Assembly: GCA_942491465.1 (NCBI GenBank) | Contig: CALOBA010000077.1 | Span: 1-64,000 of the forward strand | DNA: 64,000 bases | Reading direction: 5' to 3' | From: CALOBA01 sp942491465 | GTDB lineage: Bacteria > Pseudomonadota > Gammaproteobacteria > Chromatiales > Chromatiaceae | Shown here: positions 7,497 through 15,187 of the stretch, piece by piece | How positions within the stretch are numbered: position 1 is the stretch's first letter | Layout: each line of letters begins with the position of its first letter | Notes under the pieces: generated by a model | Told to the model about the DNA's origin: nothing | Databases searched by the model: none | What the model saw: the letters and a program-made list of their open reading frames with translations, nothing else | Made by a program: the position numbers and the translations under genes

Positions 7497-7815
7497 TTGA
7501 AAAGGGATCTGACCCCTTTTCCGGACCCCTTTTCCGACCATTTTTTTATTCATCGATTAGAGAAAAGGGATCTGACCCCTTTACCTTTTCCGATTAGAGA
7601 AAAGGGATCTGACCCCTTTACCCCCGGACCCCTTTACCCCCGCGGACCGAAAAGGGATCTGCCCCCTTTTCCGGGTGGACCCCTTTTCCGGGTGCTCTAG
7701 TTGGGCATCTTTTCATTGGTTTAGAGTCTCAATTATTGAGCCTGGCCCCTTTTCGCTCTCGATTAGAGAAAAGGGATCTGACCCCCTTTTCTGCCGACCC
7801 CTTTTCTGCCTTTCC
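7497..7815. repeat. cluster of AAAAGGGATCTGACCCCTTTT-like units
   Basis: At least six copies of AAAAGGGATCTGACCCC or its shortened half GGACCCCTTTT occur here, mixed with TCGATTAGAG links and an orphan attC half (GTTGGGCATCTTTT, near 7703). Each unit is close to a palindrome (AAAAGGG-CCCTTTT). Copies of the same type occur near 3630, 7560, 24505 and 24655. No gene lies in this stretch. The origin of the family is not clear from this window. Confidence 0.7.
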
Positions 7816-7860
7816 TCCTTCTCCCCCTTTGTGCGTCGGCTGTGGGCGTTAGTAAGAGCA

Positions 7861-8319
7861 TTATCGGTACGGTGCTTGCGTTAGAACCATCTGTTTATCT
7901 GGGCCTGAGCAACTCACAGTGACCGCCGCATCATTTATCCATGCCTTGACCACATAAACAATGCTTGTATCGACGATTGTTCTTACTGGATACGATCCAC
8001 GTATTTGTGACATTACGCTTCCTGCTGCAACTTTACATGCGGAGAACGACATTGGTTTTTTTTGAGTATTACTGACCGGCCCCTGATCAGGATACTGACC
8101 CCGGTCTACCATGCGGTTAAGCTCATCGGGCGTATACGTCTTTTCTGAATTTCGCTCTGCTACGCCTCTATTGATCGGACTCTCATTGGGTATATTCGTA
8201 TTAACCTGCGTGGACGAGGAAGAATCTGGAGTTTCGGGTTCCAGTGAAGGCAGATGCTCTTCAAACGCAAGAGTGACGATGACAAGCAATAACAAGGCTA
8301 AGACAGTGTATCGGAGCAA
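7861..8319 (-). CDS. small membrane-anchored or secreted cassette protein
   Basis: A 152-residue protein with an N-terminal hydrophobic segment (LRYTVLALLLLVIVTLAF, residues 2-19), a Ser/Thr/Pro-rich linker and a C-terminal part with two cysteines (FSACKVAAGSVMSQIRGSYP and VTVSCSGPDKQ). The layout suggests a protein anchored in or exported across the inner membrane with a small disulfide-stabilised domain. It lies 10 bases after 8330-8560 and probably shares a cassette and operon with it. No family recognised. Confidence 0.6.
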   Translation of the reverse strand: MLRYTVLALLLLVIVTLAFEEHLPSLEPETPDSSSSTQVNTNIPNESPINRGVAERNSEKTYTPDELNRMVDRGQYPDQGPVSNTQKKPMSFSACKVAAGSVMSQIRGSYPVRTIVDTSIVYVVKAWINDAAVTVSCSGPDKQMVLTQAPYR

Positions 8320-8329
8320 GGCTTGGTCC

Positions 8330-8560
8330 TTAAGCTTGCCCTTCTCTTTTCTTGATGAGTGCTTCGCGCTCTTTGAGCGTCTTTTGTAGCGCCTTTAGTT
8401 CTGCCTCTTTCCTATATACCCAGTCTTCCGTCTTTCTTCGTTTTTCCTCTTCATGTTTTTCTCTTATTACGGTGGCCTTTTCGACCAGTTCGTCTTTCTT
8501 TTGCTCTGCTTGTTCTACATAGCGAGAGGCTTTTTCCTTCAAATCGTCTAGCAAACTCAT
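8330..8560 (-). CDS. small charged coiled-coil protein
   Basis: From ATG 8560: MSLLDDLKEKASRYVEQAEQ KKDELVEKATVIREKHEEEK, then ELKALQKTLKEREALIKKRE. 76 residues, nearly all helical, with heptad-like spacing, rich in K and E. A longer frame to 8752 would cover the attC and has no credible start context, so the short form is preferred. It is first in the cassette behind the attC at 8735-8827 and is followed by 7861-8319. Role unknown; it may be a structural partner of the membrane protein. Confidence 0.6.
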   Translation of the reverse strand: MSLLDDLKEKASRYVEQAEQKKDELVEKATVIREKHEEEKRRKTEDWVYRKEAELKALQKTLKEREALIKKREGQA

Positions 8561-8734
8561 GGTGCGACATGCCCCTCTGGTCTTCCGATGGGTTACAAAC
8601 AGTTGCTGGAAAACACGATTCTCGGTCGTGCTATGCAGAGCCGCAGCATGCTCGCCTAGCAGCGCTATCCCGCAAGTCGCGGCATAAATCTCTTTGCAAC
8701 GCGTTCCCGTGGCGCCTGACGCTGGGTGTTCTCC

Positions 8735-8827
8735 GCCCAACGTCAAGCGCACCCCGCCGCGGGCTGGCTGGCCGGAGCGCAGCGACGGCCAGCCAGCCCG
8801 CGGTCGGAGGTCGCGCTATTGTTCGGT
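8735..8827 (-). repeat. integron attC site (- orientation)
   Basis: On the - strand it begins ACCGAACAATAGCGCGACC, has arms GCGGGCTGGCTGGCCG and its complement around GCTGCGCTCC, and ends GCGCTTGACGTTGGGC. The stop codon of 8816-9022 lies in its first bases. Confidence 0.85.
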
Positions 8828-9022
8828 GACTCTGTTTGTTCGTGCCATTGCTCTCTGGCTGATTTCGTCAAGACTCAGATCTTCGTCTAGGTCTTGACGC
8901 CATTTGGTGTAGTCAAAGGGCTCTCGCTGGATTAAGGCGATGAATCGCTCCGCTTCGACATCGCCTAAGAATTTTGCAAGAACCTGAAAGCCCTTCGTCC
9001 TAATTTCAGTATCGGTGATCAC
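8816..9022 (-). CDS. small protein paired with a PIN-domain toxin (putative antitoxin)
   Basis: 68 residues: MITDTEIRTKGFQVLAKFLG DVEAERFIALIQREPFDYTK, then LSLDEISQRAM. This family (E-I-R-x-K-G-F, AERFI-LI-REPFDYTKW) is commonly encoded with PIN-domain proteins in integron cassettes and is presumed to be the antitoxin. Its ATG overlaps the stop of the PIN gene by four bases. Its own stop is inside the attC, as is usual for cassettes. Intact. Confidence 0.7.
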   Translation of the reverse strand: MITDTEIRTKGFQVLAKFLGDVEAERFIALIQREPFDYTKWRQDLDEDLSLDEISQRAMARTNRVTEQ

Positions 9023-9392
9023 GCCAACACCTCTTTGATAAATCCAATTGGATCGGTAATTTTGATTTCTCGAATAGAAGTTGCCTTCTTCAAGATGCCA
9101 TCGTCTGTTGTTAAAAAGTAATCTGCGTCAGCGTCGATAGCGCATGCTACATGAAGTGAATCGATCTTCTTAAATCCTTGTTCGTGCAGGATCGCTGCAG
9201 TGCTTAACACCGCGTCACTTTCGACAACATTTACAACAGCGTAGTTTCGCCATTTTGCGATCTGCTCTTTCCTTTCCTTGAATGGGTTCCTGCTGTTTTC
9301 GTATTCCAATATGTACGACCAGATGAGCTCATACTCGCCATTACGCGTTTCTTCTTGAATTTTCATTTTGCTTCCGCTTCAAGCCGTATCCT
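9019..9392 (-). pseudogene. PIN-domain (VapC-like) toxin, N-terminus disrupted
   Basis: From the internal ATG 9366 the protein reads MKIQEETRNGEYELIWSYIL EYENSRNPFKERKEQIAKWR and HVACAIDADADYFLTTDDGI LKK, a PIN ribonuclease fold with its later acidic residues (D-x-L/H-x-A, DYFLTTDD). The conserved lead-in RIRLEAEAK is present directly upstream (9366-9392) but in another frame; one missing T in AAAATGAAAATT explains it. The first strand with the essential Asp, upstream of 9392, falls in the anomalous G-rich region and cannot be recognised. It was the first cassette after the integrase. Confidence 0.7.
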
Positions 9393-10080
9393 GGGAGAGA
9401 AAAGAGAGAAGGTAGGTATTTGGGGAGAAGGAAGGGGTATAGTTATTAGCGTTGAAAAATTGCTATTGGTATGCGGGTAAATGGGGTGGAATATCGTTGT
9501 TAGATTGTTAAAAAAGGTGAACCCTTTTAAATCCGGGAGATAATTGTGTGATAAGCGTATCAATCGTGAGTGCTTGTGTCAATCGTCTTTTTCTGTTGTT
9601 GTAGTGGGTGTGGTGTGGTGTTAGGAGGGGAGCTATAAAATGAAAAGAGTACCGAATAAACACAGAATAATAAACTGAAAATTTTGTTAGGGATGGGGGG
9701 GTGGGGTGGTGGGGTGAAATGGTGGGAGTTGAGAGGAGGTGGGGGTGGTTATGTGGGTGGTTGGGGAGGAAAGGGGAATTGGAGGGGTGGATGGTAGGAA
9801 GGTGGGTGGAGGGGGGGCGTTTTGAGATGAGATTGATCATCATACGGACGATTGAAGCAGCAGTTATCGGGGTAGAGCTTAGGAGAGGAAGGGAAACGGG
9901 AATAAATGGTTGACTGTAAAGGGGGTAAATGTTTTTTAAATATTTTGAAACTCGACTGATTGGATTAGGGTTGGGGGAAGGTTGAAAAAATAAAATGAAT
10001 TGTTTGTGAGAGAAAGGGGAGGTGTTTTTGGGGGGGGTGGGAGGGGAGTGGGTTAAAATTACGAAATTTTTCATTCGAGT
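9393..10080. other. anomalous C-depleted, G-rich stretch where attI is expected
   Basis: Blocks of this stretch are almost free of C on the + strand and full of G runs. From about 9690 to 9815 hardly a C occurs. These blocks alternate with normal-looking DNA (for example 9548-9600 and 9826-9895). A 188-codon open frame on the - strand (9508-10074) is an effect of this: it has a single Gly and no Glu, Trp or Cys. I could not find a clear attI or a first cassette boundary here. Sequencing error or real strand-biased DNA are both possible. Confidence 0.65.
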
Positions 10081-10164
10081 TGCGCAACTGACCTTTAAGG
10101 AGCTTTTTTATTCGTTACTTGGGCCGCAGCCTGTGCTGTGTGACTTAGGCTGGAACCAAGGTTA

Positions 10165-10192
10165 TTGACTATGCTAGGGGGTAGTCTAGCGC
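10165..10192 (+). promoter_or_regulatory. possible intI promoter
   Basis: TTGACT (10165-10170), 16 bases, then TAGCGC (10187-10192), 41 bases before the integrase ATG. The -35 is good, the -10 weak. No LexA box (CTGT-N8-ACAG) was seen. Confidence 0.3.
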
Positions 10193-10210
10193 TTTTTCGC
10201 GTACACGCAA
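10183..10210 (-). promoter_or_regulatory. possible cassette promoter (Pc) reading into the array
   Basis: On the - strand TTGCGT (10210-10205), 16 bases, then TAGACT (10188-10183). It faces the cassettes and overlaps the possible intI promoter, a layout known from integrons. Confidence 0.3.
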
Positions 10211-10233
10211 CCGCTGAGGGGTAATCTCTGATC

Positions 10234-11694
10234 ATGACCAGGCACACCCCCCGAGCCGGCGACGGCGCGCCGGCGAGCGGGCGATATCCGAAGCCAGCCG
10301 GCGCCCTTCCAGCGCGGCGCGAGACGGGGACGCCCTCCGGCTGGGACCGGTATGTGAGCCTGCTGGAGGAGGAGCGCATCCCCGAGGCGGCGCGGCGCTG
10401 GTATGTGGTGCGCGCCCAAGATTTCGTGGACGCGATGCGCCCGAAACGTCTTCGCGAGTTGTCGGCGAAGGAGATCACGGGGTTCTTTCCCGCCTATGCG
10501 CGGGAGCGTCGTCTCACGGATTGGCAGTATCGACAGACGGTGGAGGCGGTGCAGCTCCTGCTGGTGCGACTCGGCGGGTGTCCGGCGGCGAAGACCGTGG
10601 AGTGGGACTTCTGGGTGGAGGTGGGGCAGGCATTGCCTCCGGATCACCCGACGCGGGCGGGGGCGCTGACGCCGGCGGAGGCCGTCGACAACAATCCGCG
10701 CTATTCCAATGTCACCGCGGGTCGACCGCTGTTGAAGCAGATGGCGCAGACGCTGCGGGCACGGCGCTACGCGTTGCGCACGGAGCAGACCTATGTGGAT
10801 TGGTGCCACCGCTTCGTGCAGTTTCTCGAGGGGCATTCTCGCCATACGCCGGGAGACTATTCGCGGATCGGGAAGGCGGACGTGCAGCGCTTTCTGACGC
10901 ACTTGGCGGTCGAGCGGCAGGTGGCGGCCAGCACGCAGAATCAGGCTTTGAACGCGCTGGTGTTTCTGTTCCGGCATGTCTTGGAGCGCCCGCTGGACGA
11001 GATGGATTTCGGGCACGCCAAGGAGACGCAGCGGTTGCCGGTGGTGCTGAGCACGGATGAGATACGGACCTTGCTGGAGACGCTGAACGGTACGCCGGCG
11101 CTGCTGGCACGCATGCTCTACGGCACGGGCATGCGGTTGATGGAGGGCGTGCGGCTGCGGGTGGGTGATGTGGATTTCGACAATCGCCACATCGTGGTGC
11201 GCAACGGCAAAGGGGGCAAGGATCGGGTGGTGCCGTTGCCGGAGCGCCTGGTCGAGCCGCTGCGTGAGCATTTGCAGGGGGTGGCGCAGCTGCATCGAGA
11301 GGATCTGGCGGGCGGCGCCGGGTTCGTCTATTTGCCCCATGCGTTGGCACGGCAGGCACCGAACGCGCCGCGGGAATGGATCTGGCAGTACGTGTTCCCG
11401 AGCGCTCGGCTCGCGTCCGACCCGAAGGCGGGGGTGGTGCGCCGGCATCATCTGCATGAGGCGGGGTTTCAGAAGGTGCTGAAGGCCGCTGGGCAGAAGG
11501 CGGGCATCGCGAAGCGAGTCAATTCCCATTGCCTTCGTCATTCGTTTGCCACGCATTTGTTGCAGTCGGGCTATGACATCCGCACGGTGCAGGAGTTGCT
11601 CGGACACAAGGATGTCGCGACGACCATGATTTACACGCATGTGATGAATCGGCCGGGGGTGGTGCCGGTGAAGTCGCCGATGGATGTCTTGTAG
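10234..11694 (+). CDS. intI: integron integrase with extended N-terminus
   Basis: A 486-residue tyrosine recombinase. Catalytic residues are visible: R301 in YGTGMRLMEG, the lysine loop GKGGKDR (326-330), H432-C-L-R435, H458 in LLGHKD and nucleophile Y467 in MIYTHV. The insertion of about residues 350-410 with REWIWQYVFPSARLASDP and RRHHLHE is diagnostic of integron integrases (IntI) rather than phage or XerCD types. Typical IntI has 320-340 residues. Here about 150 extra residues (GWDRYVSLLEEERIPEAARR, then DWQYRQTVEAVQLLL) look like a second core-binding (SAM-like) domain in front of the normal one (RTEQTYVDWCHRFVQF). It is divergent from the cassette array and appears intact. Confidence 0.93.
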   Translation: MTRHTPRAGDGAPASGRYPKPAGALPARRETGTPSGWDRYVSLLEEERIPEAARRWYVVRAQDFVDAMRPKRLRELSAKEITGFFPAYARERRLTDWQYRQTVEAVQLLLVRLGGCPAAKTVEWDFWVEVGQALPPDHPTRAGALTPAEAVDNNPRYSNVTAGRPLLKQMAQTLRARRYALRTEQTYVDWCHRFVQFLEGHSRHTPGDYSRIGKADVQRFLTHLAVERQVAASTQNQALNALVFLFRHVLERPLDEMDFGHAKETQRLPVVLSTDEIRTLLETLNGTPALLARMLYGTGMRLMEGVRLRVGDVDFDNRHIVVRNGKGGKDRVVPLPERLVEPLREHLQGVAQLHREDLAGGAGFVYLPHALARQAPNAPREWIWQYVFPSARLASDPKAGVVRRHHLHEAGFQKVLKAAGQKAGIAKRVNSHCLRHSFATHLLQSGYDIRTVQELLGHKDVATTMIYTHVMNRPGVVPVKSPMDVL

Positions 11695-11815
11695 ATGCTG
11701 GTGATGGTAAGGGTCGCTTTGATGCCATGCAGAATAGCAGCAATACTGCGAAGATCGATTTCTGACCGCCTCTTGGCCAATACCGGGCATCAGTCCGCCT
11801 TCCGGCCCAATGCCA

Positions 11816-11978
11816 TTAAGGCGATTGCCGGAAACTTTCATACCAGATGACGCAGGATTGACGCTCGCCTTCAAGGAGGGCTGGCGGGAGCATAGCTCGC
11901 TATGTGACCGTCAGCCCGACGCCGAAGGCGGGCGTCAAGACAAGTCAGATGGTATGAAAGTTGACAGAAATCGCCTAA
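11816..11978. repeat. MITE-like element with about 30-bp inverted ends
   Basis: The left end TTAAGGCGATTGCCGG and AACTTTCATACCAG pair with the right end TGGTATGAAAGTT and AGAAATCGCCTAA, about 163 bp end to end with a few mismatches. The inside encodes nothing. It lies directly behind intI. No target duplication was defined. Confidence 0.6.
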
Positions 11979-12002
11979 GTTAGCGAGCGATGGGAGCGCT
12001 TT

Positions 12003-12068
12003 GTGGGAGCGGCTTCCAGCCGCGACTCGGCTCGCGCGGCGACCGTCGCGGCTGGAAGCCGCTCCCAC
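12003..12068. repeat. REP-type palindrome
   Basis: Two perfect 23-base arms starting GTGGGAGCGGCTTCCAGCCG and its complement are separated by about 20 bases. This is a classic intergenic REP unit with a GTGGGAGC end. Related ends occur near 435 and 16777. Confidence 0.8.
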
Positions 12069-12076
12069 GGCTTAAC

Positions 12077-12180
12077 TTAGGATCGATTCAAAAACAAGTG
12101 GTGCAGACGCCCGCTCGCTGAGCTCTTGGATTGGCCGTTTCGTCATTGCGTCTGCACCACTTGTTTCTGAACCTTGACTT
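12077..12180 (-). repeat. miniature palindromic element, copy 1 of 3
   Basis: The terminal repeat AAACAAGTGGTGCAGACGC and its perfect complement enclose about 45 bases containing TTGGATTGGCCGTTTCGT. The outer ends are CTTAGGATCGATTC and GAACCTTGAC. The same element occurs at 61241-61343 and 62738-62840 in the opposite orientation. The 12181-12476 stretch to its right shows nothing recognisable. Confidence 0.85.
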
Positions 12181-12476
12181 AACGGCATTGGGAGCTTCGG
12201 ACGAAGCCGCTATCGCAGAGAACAGCAACGCCGCAGCCCCGCGGAAATTGAGATGCAATCTCGCGCCCTCGCCTTGGGATGCGACCTGCCGCTGAAAATC
12301 ATTAGGTTGCATGGCAATGCCAGCATCTTTGGAGTCCGATTTCAAGCGCCACCGGATTCATGGAATATGTCTTTCATGGCTTTCCCGCGATTCTCCGACA
12401 CCGGGCTCGTCCAGCGAACGGCAACGACAACGAGCGCAGCCCTCGAGCAAGTCCTTTAGGTTCCCACTGCGCCGGG

Positions 12477-13162
<686 letters not shown>

Positions 13163-13166
<4 letters not shown>

Positions 13167-14320
13167 GGCGCATCCGCCGGTTCGGCGGTGGCCGCGGCAC
13201 CGGCCTCGACCCCGTCGCCGTCCACCGACAGCACGACCTGCTCGCCGGCCGCCAGGCCGGAGACGACCTCGGTAACGGCCCAGTTGTCGATGCCGGTCTC
13301 GATGCTCCGCTCGGCCAATAGGCCGTCGTCGTTCAAGACCAGCACGGTGGGCGTGGGGCCGACGCGGATGGCCTCGGTGGGGATCTGCAGCACGCCCGCG
13401 CGGCGCTCGACGACGATCTCCACATCGGCGCTGTAGCCCGCCAGCAGGGCGCTGTCGGTGGGCGGCTCGGCGATGACGATCTCCACCTCCACGGTGCGCG
13501 CCTGCTTCTCCTGGTCCAGCACATAGGGGGCGATCCGGCGCACCCGGCCGGCGAATGCGCGCTCGCCGAAGGCGTCGAGGGTGATGCGGGCCTCCAGCCC
13601 GAGCCGCACCCGCGCCGCGTCCACCTCGTCGATGGGCGCCGAGATGTAGAAGCAGCTGTCGTCGATGAGGTCGACCGCCGGCGGCGTGGCGATGCCGGGG
13701 GGTGAGGGGGTGACGTATTCACTGAGCTCGCCGGTGACCTCGGCGACCACGCCGGCGAACGGGGCCAGCAGCCGGGAGCGGGCCAGCTCGGCCTCGGCGA
13801 CGCCGACCCGGGCGGCGCTGACCCGGGCCTCGGCTTGGGCCGCCTGGCACTCGGCGCGGCCGGCGTCGGCGGTGGTGGTGGCCAGGTCGACGGCCTCGTC
13901 GGAGGCCAGCCGGCGCTGCTTCAGCTTGACCTGGCGCGCGGCGTTGCGCTCGGCGTTGTCGGCGTTCAGGCAGATGGCCCGGCCCGTGGCGGCGCGGGCC
14001 TCGGCCTCGCGCTCGGCCAGCCGGACCCGCGCCTTGAGGTCTTCGCTCCATAGCGCCAGCAGGAGCTGGCCGGGCTCGACCCGGTCGCCCTCGTGCACCG
14101 CCAGGGTGGCGATCTGCCCGCCGGTGCCCGGCGCCAGCTTGGCCCGCCGACAGGGCTTGACGGTGCCGGCGCGGGTATTGGCGACCACCGCCTCCACCAA
14201 CCCCGTCTCGACCGCGGCAACCCGCACGGCCAGGGGCTCCGGGCGCGACCACACCCACCATCCGGCGGCGACGGCCACCAGGGCGCCGCTCAGGATCAGC
14301 AGCGTCAGCAGTCGAGACAC
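13163..14320 (-). CDS. HlyD/MacA-type periplasmic adaptor protein
   Basis: 385 residues with one N-terminal membrane anchor (LLTLLILSGALVAVAAGWWV). A lipoyl-like half (TGGQIATLAVHEGDRVEPGQ LLLALW) is followed by a long helical hairpin (residues about 98-185), a second lipoyl half (LLAPFAGVVAEVTGELSEYV) and beta-barrel domains (AERSIETGIDNWAVTEVVSG LAAGEQVVL). This is the layout of adaptors linking an inner-membrane ABC transporter to an outer-membrane channel or exporting lipids/peptides. Two cysteines in the hairpin arm (RAICLNADN, GRAECQAAQA) are unusual. It is first in an operon with the LolD-like ATPase. Confidence 0.88.
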
Positions 14321-14380
14321 GCCGGACTGCCGTTCACCGTTCCGGCTTGGGGCCTTGATTGATCAGACCTCCGTGATTGA

Positions 14381-14656
14381 TCAGACCTTTTTCACCAACC
14401 CGATCACGAACAGCAGCAGGGCCGCCCCCAGGGTGGCGGTGGCGATCGCGCTGCCCCATTCGCCGAGCATGCCGTGAAACGAGAAGCCGACTTGGCGCAG
14501 CACCCAGGTGCCGATGTAGGCACCGACGACGCCGACGACGATGTTGCCGAGCAGCCCGAAGCCGCGCCCGCGGGTGACCAGCCCGGCCAGCCAACCCGCA
14601 ACCGCGCCGACGGCGGCCAGGATCAACAGGCTGACGACGTCCATTGGCAGGTTCAT
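14381..14656 (-). CDS. GlsB/YeaQ/YmgE-family small membrane protein
   Basis: 91 residues from ATG 14656 (MNLPMDVVSLLILAAVGAVA) with three hydrophobic segments and the family pattern AGWLAGLVTRGRGFGLLGNI VVGVVGAYIG. Members (transglycosylase-associated protein fold) are inner-membrane proteins of unknown biochemical role, often linked to stress. The ATG overlaps the stop of the SH3-like gene upstream (ATGA), so the two are translationally coupled. Complete. Confidence 0.88.
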   Translation of the reverse strand: MNLPMDVVSLLILAAVGAVAGWLAGLVTRGRGFGLLGNIVVGVVGAYIGTWVLRQVGFSFHGMLGEWGSAIATATLGAALLLFVIGLVKKV

Positions 14657-15033
14657 GGGCAGTCCCCCTCGGCCAGGTAGGGGCCGGCGGCCCAACCGGT
14701 GATGCCCTGGTATTCGATGCGGCACCAGCGCGGATGCTCGGCGATGCGCGCGGCCTGCTCGTCGGGGCTCAGGCTGCTGTATTCGGCGAAGGTCAGCCCG
14801 CCCCGGCAGCCCAGATTACGGATGCAGTTGCCGTCCGGCGGGATCTCGCCCATCTTCTCGGCGTTGGGGTTGGGCTCGGCACGGATATTCAGCACATCGT
14901 CCGGGCCAACCCCGGTGACGCGGTAGTAGTCCGGTCCATCGGCCTCGGCCAGAACGGGGCCGGCCAGGGCGGCGAGCAGCGGCCCGGCGGCCGATACGGC
15001 GAGGGGGAAGCGAAGGTCAGGCTTGGTCGACAT
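14653..15033 (-). CDS. secreted bacterial SH3-domain protein
   Basis: 126 residues from ATG 15033 (MSTKPDLRFPLAVSAAGPLL) with a signal peptide cleaved near GPVLAEA. The mature part has the SH3b pattern YYRVTGVGPDDVLNIRAEPN PNAEKMGEIPPDGNCIRNLG, then WCRIEYQGITGWAAGPYLAE. Such domains bind cell-wall peptides or act as protein modules in the periplasm. Three or four cysteines could form disulfides. It forms an operon with the small membrane protein downstream by ATGA overlap. Longer upstream starts exist but lack a signal peptide. Confidence 0.82.
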   Translation of the reverse strand: MSTKPDLRFPLAVSAAGPLLAALAGPVLAEADGPDYYRVTGVGPDDVLNIRAEPNPNAEKMGEIPPDGNCIRNLGCRGGLTFAEYSSLSPDEQAARIAEHPRWCRIEYQGITGWAAGPYLAEGDCP

Positions 15034-15187
15034 GGCTAGATTGCGTCTCCAGGCGCGGGCGACGTCGGGCGCGTAGCGCCCATGGGAAATTCCGGCGGCG
15101 AGGCAGAGACCCCGAGACCGGTCGTCGTCCTGAGAGCCTTTCCAGGGCCACCAACGGCAACGACCTCGGGGCATCTGCCCTGTCGCA

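Noticed and set aside
9508..10074. 188-codon open frame on the - strand, rich in Pro, His, Ser and Thr
   Set aside because: Its composition (one Gly, no Glu, Trp or Cys) follows from the near absence of C on the + strand; it has no ribosome site and no recognisable fold.
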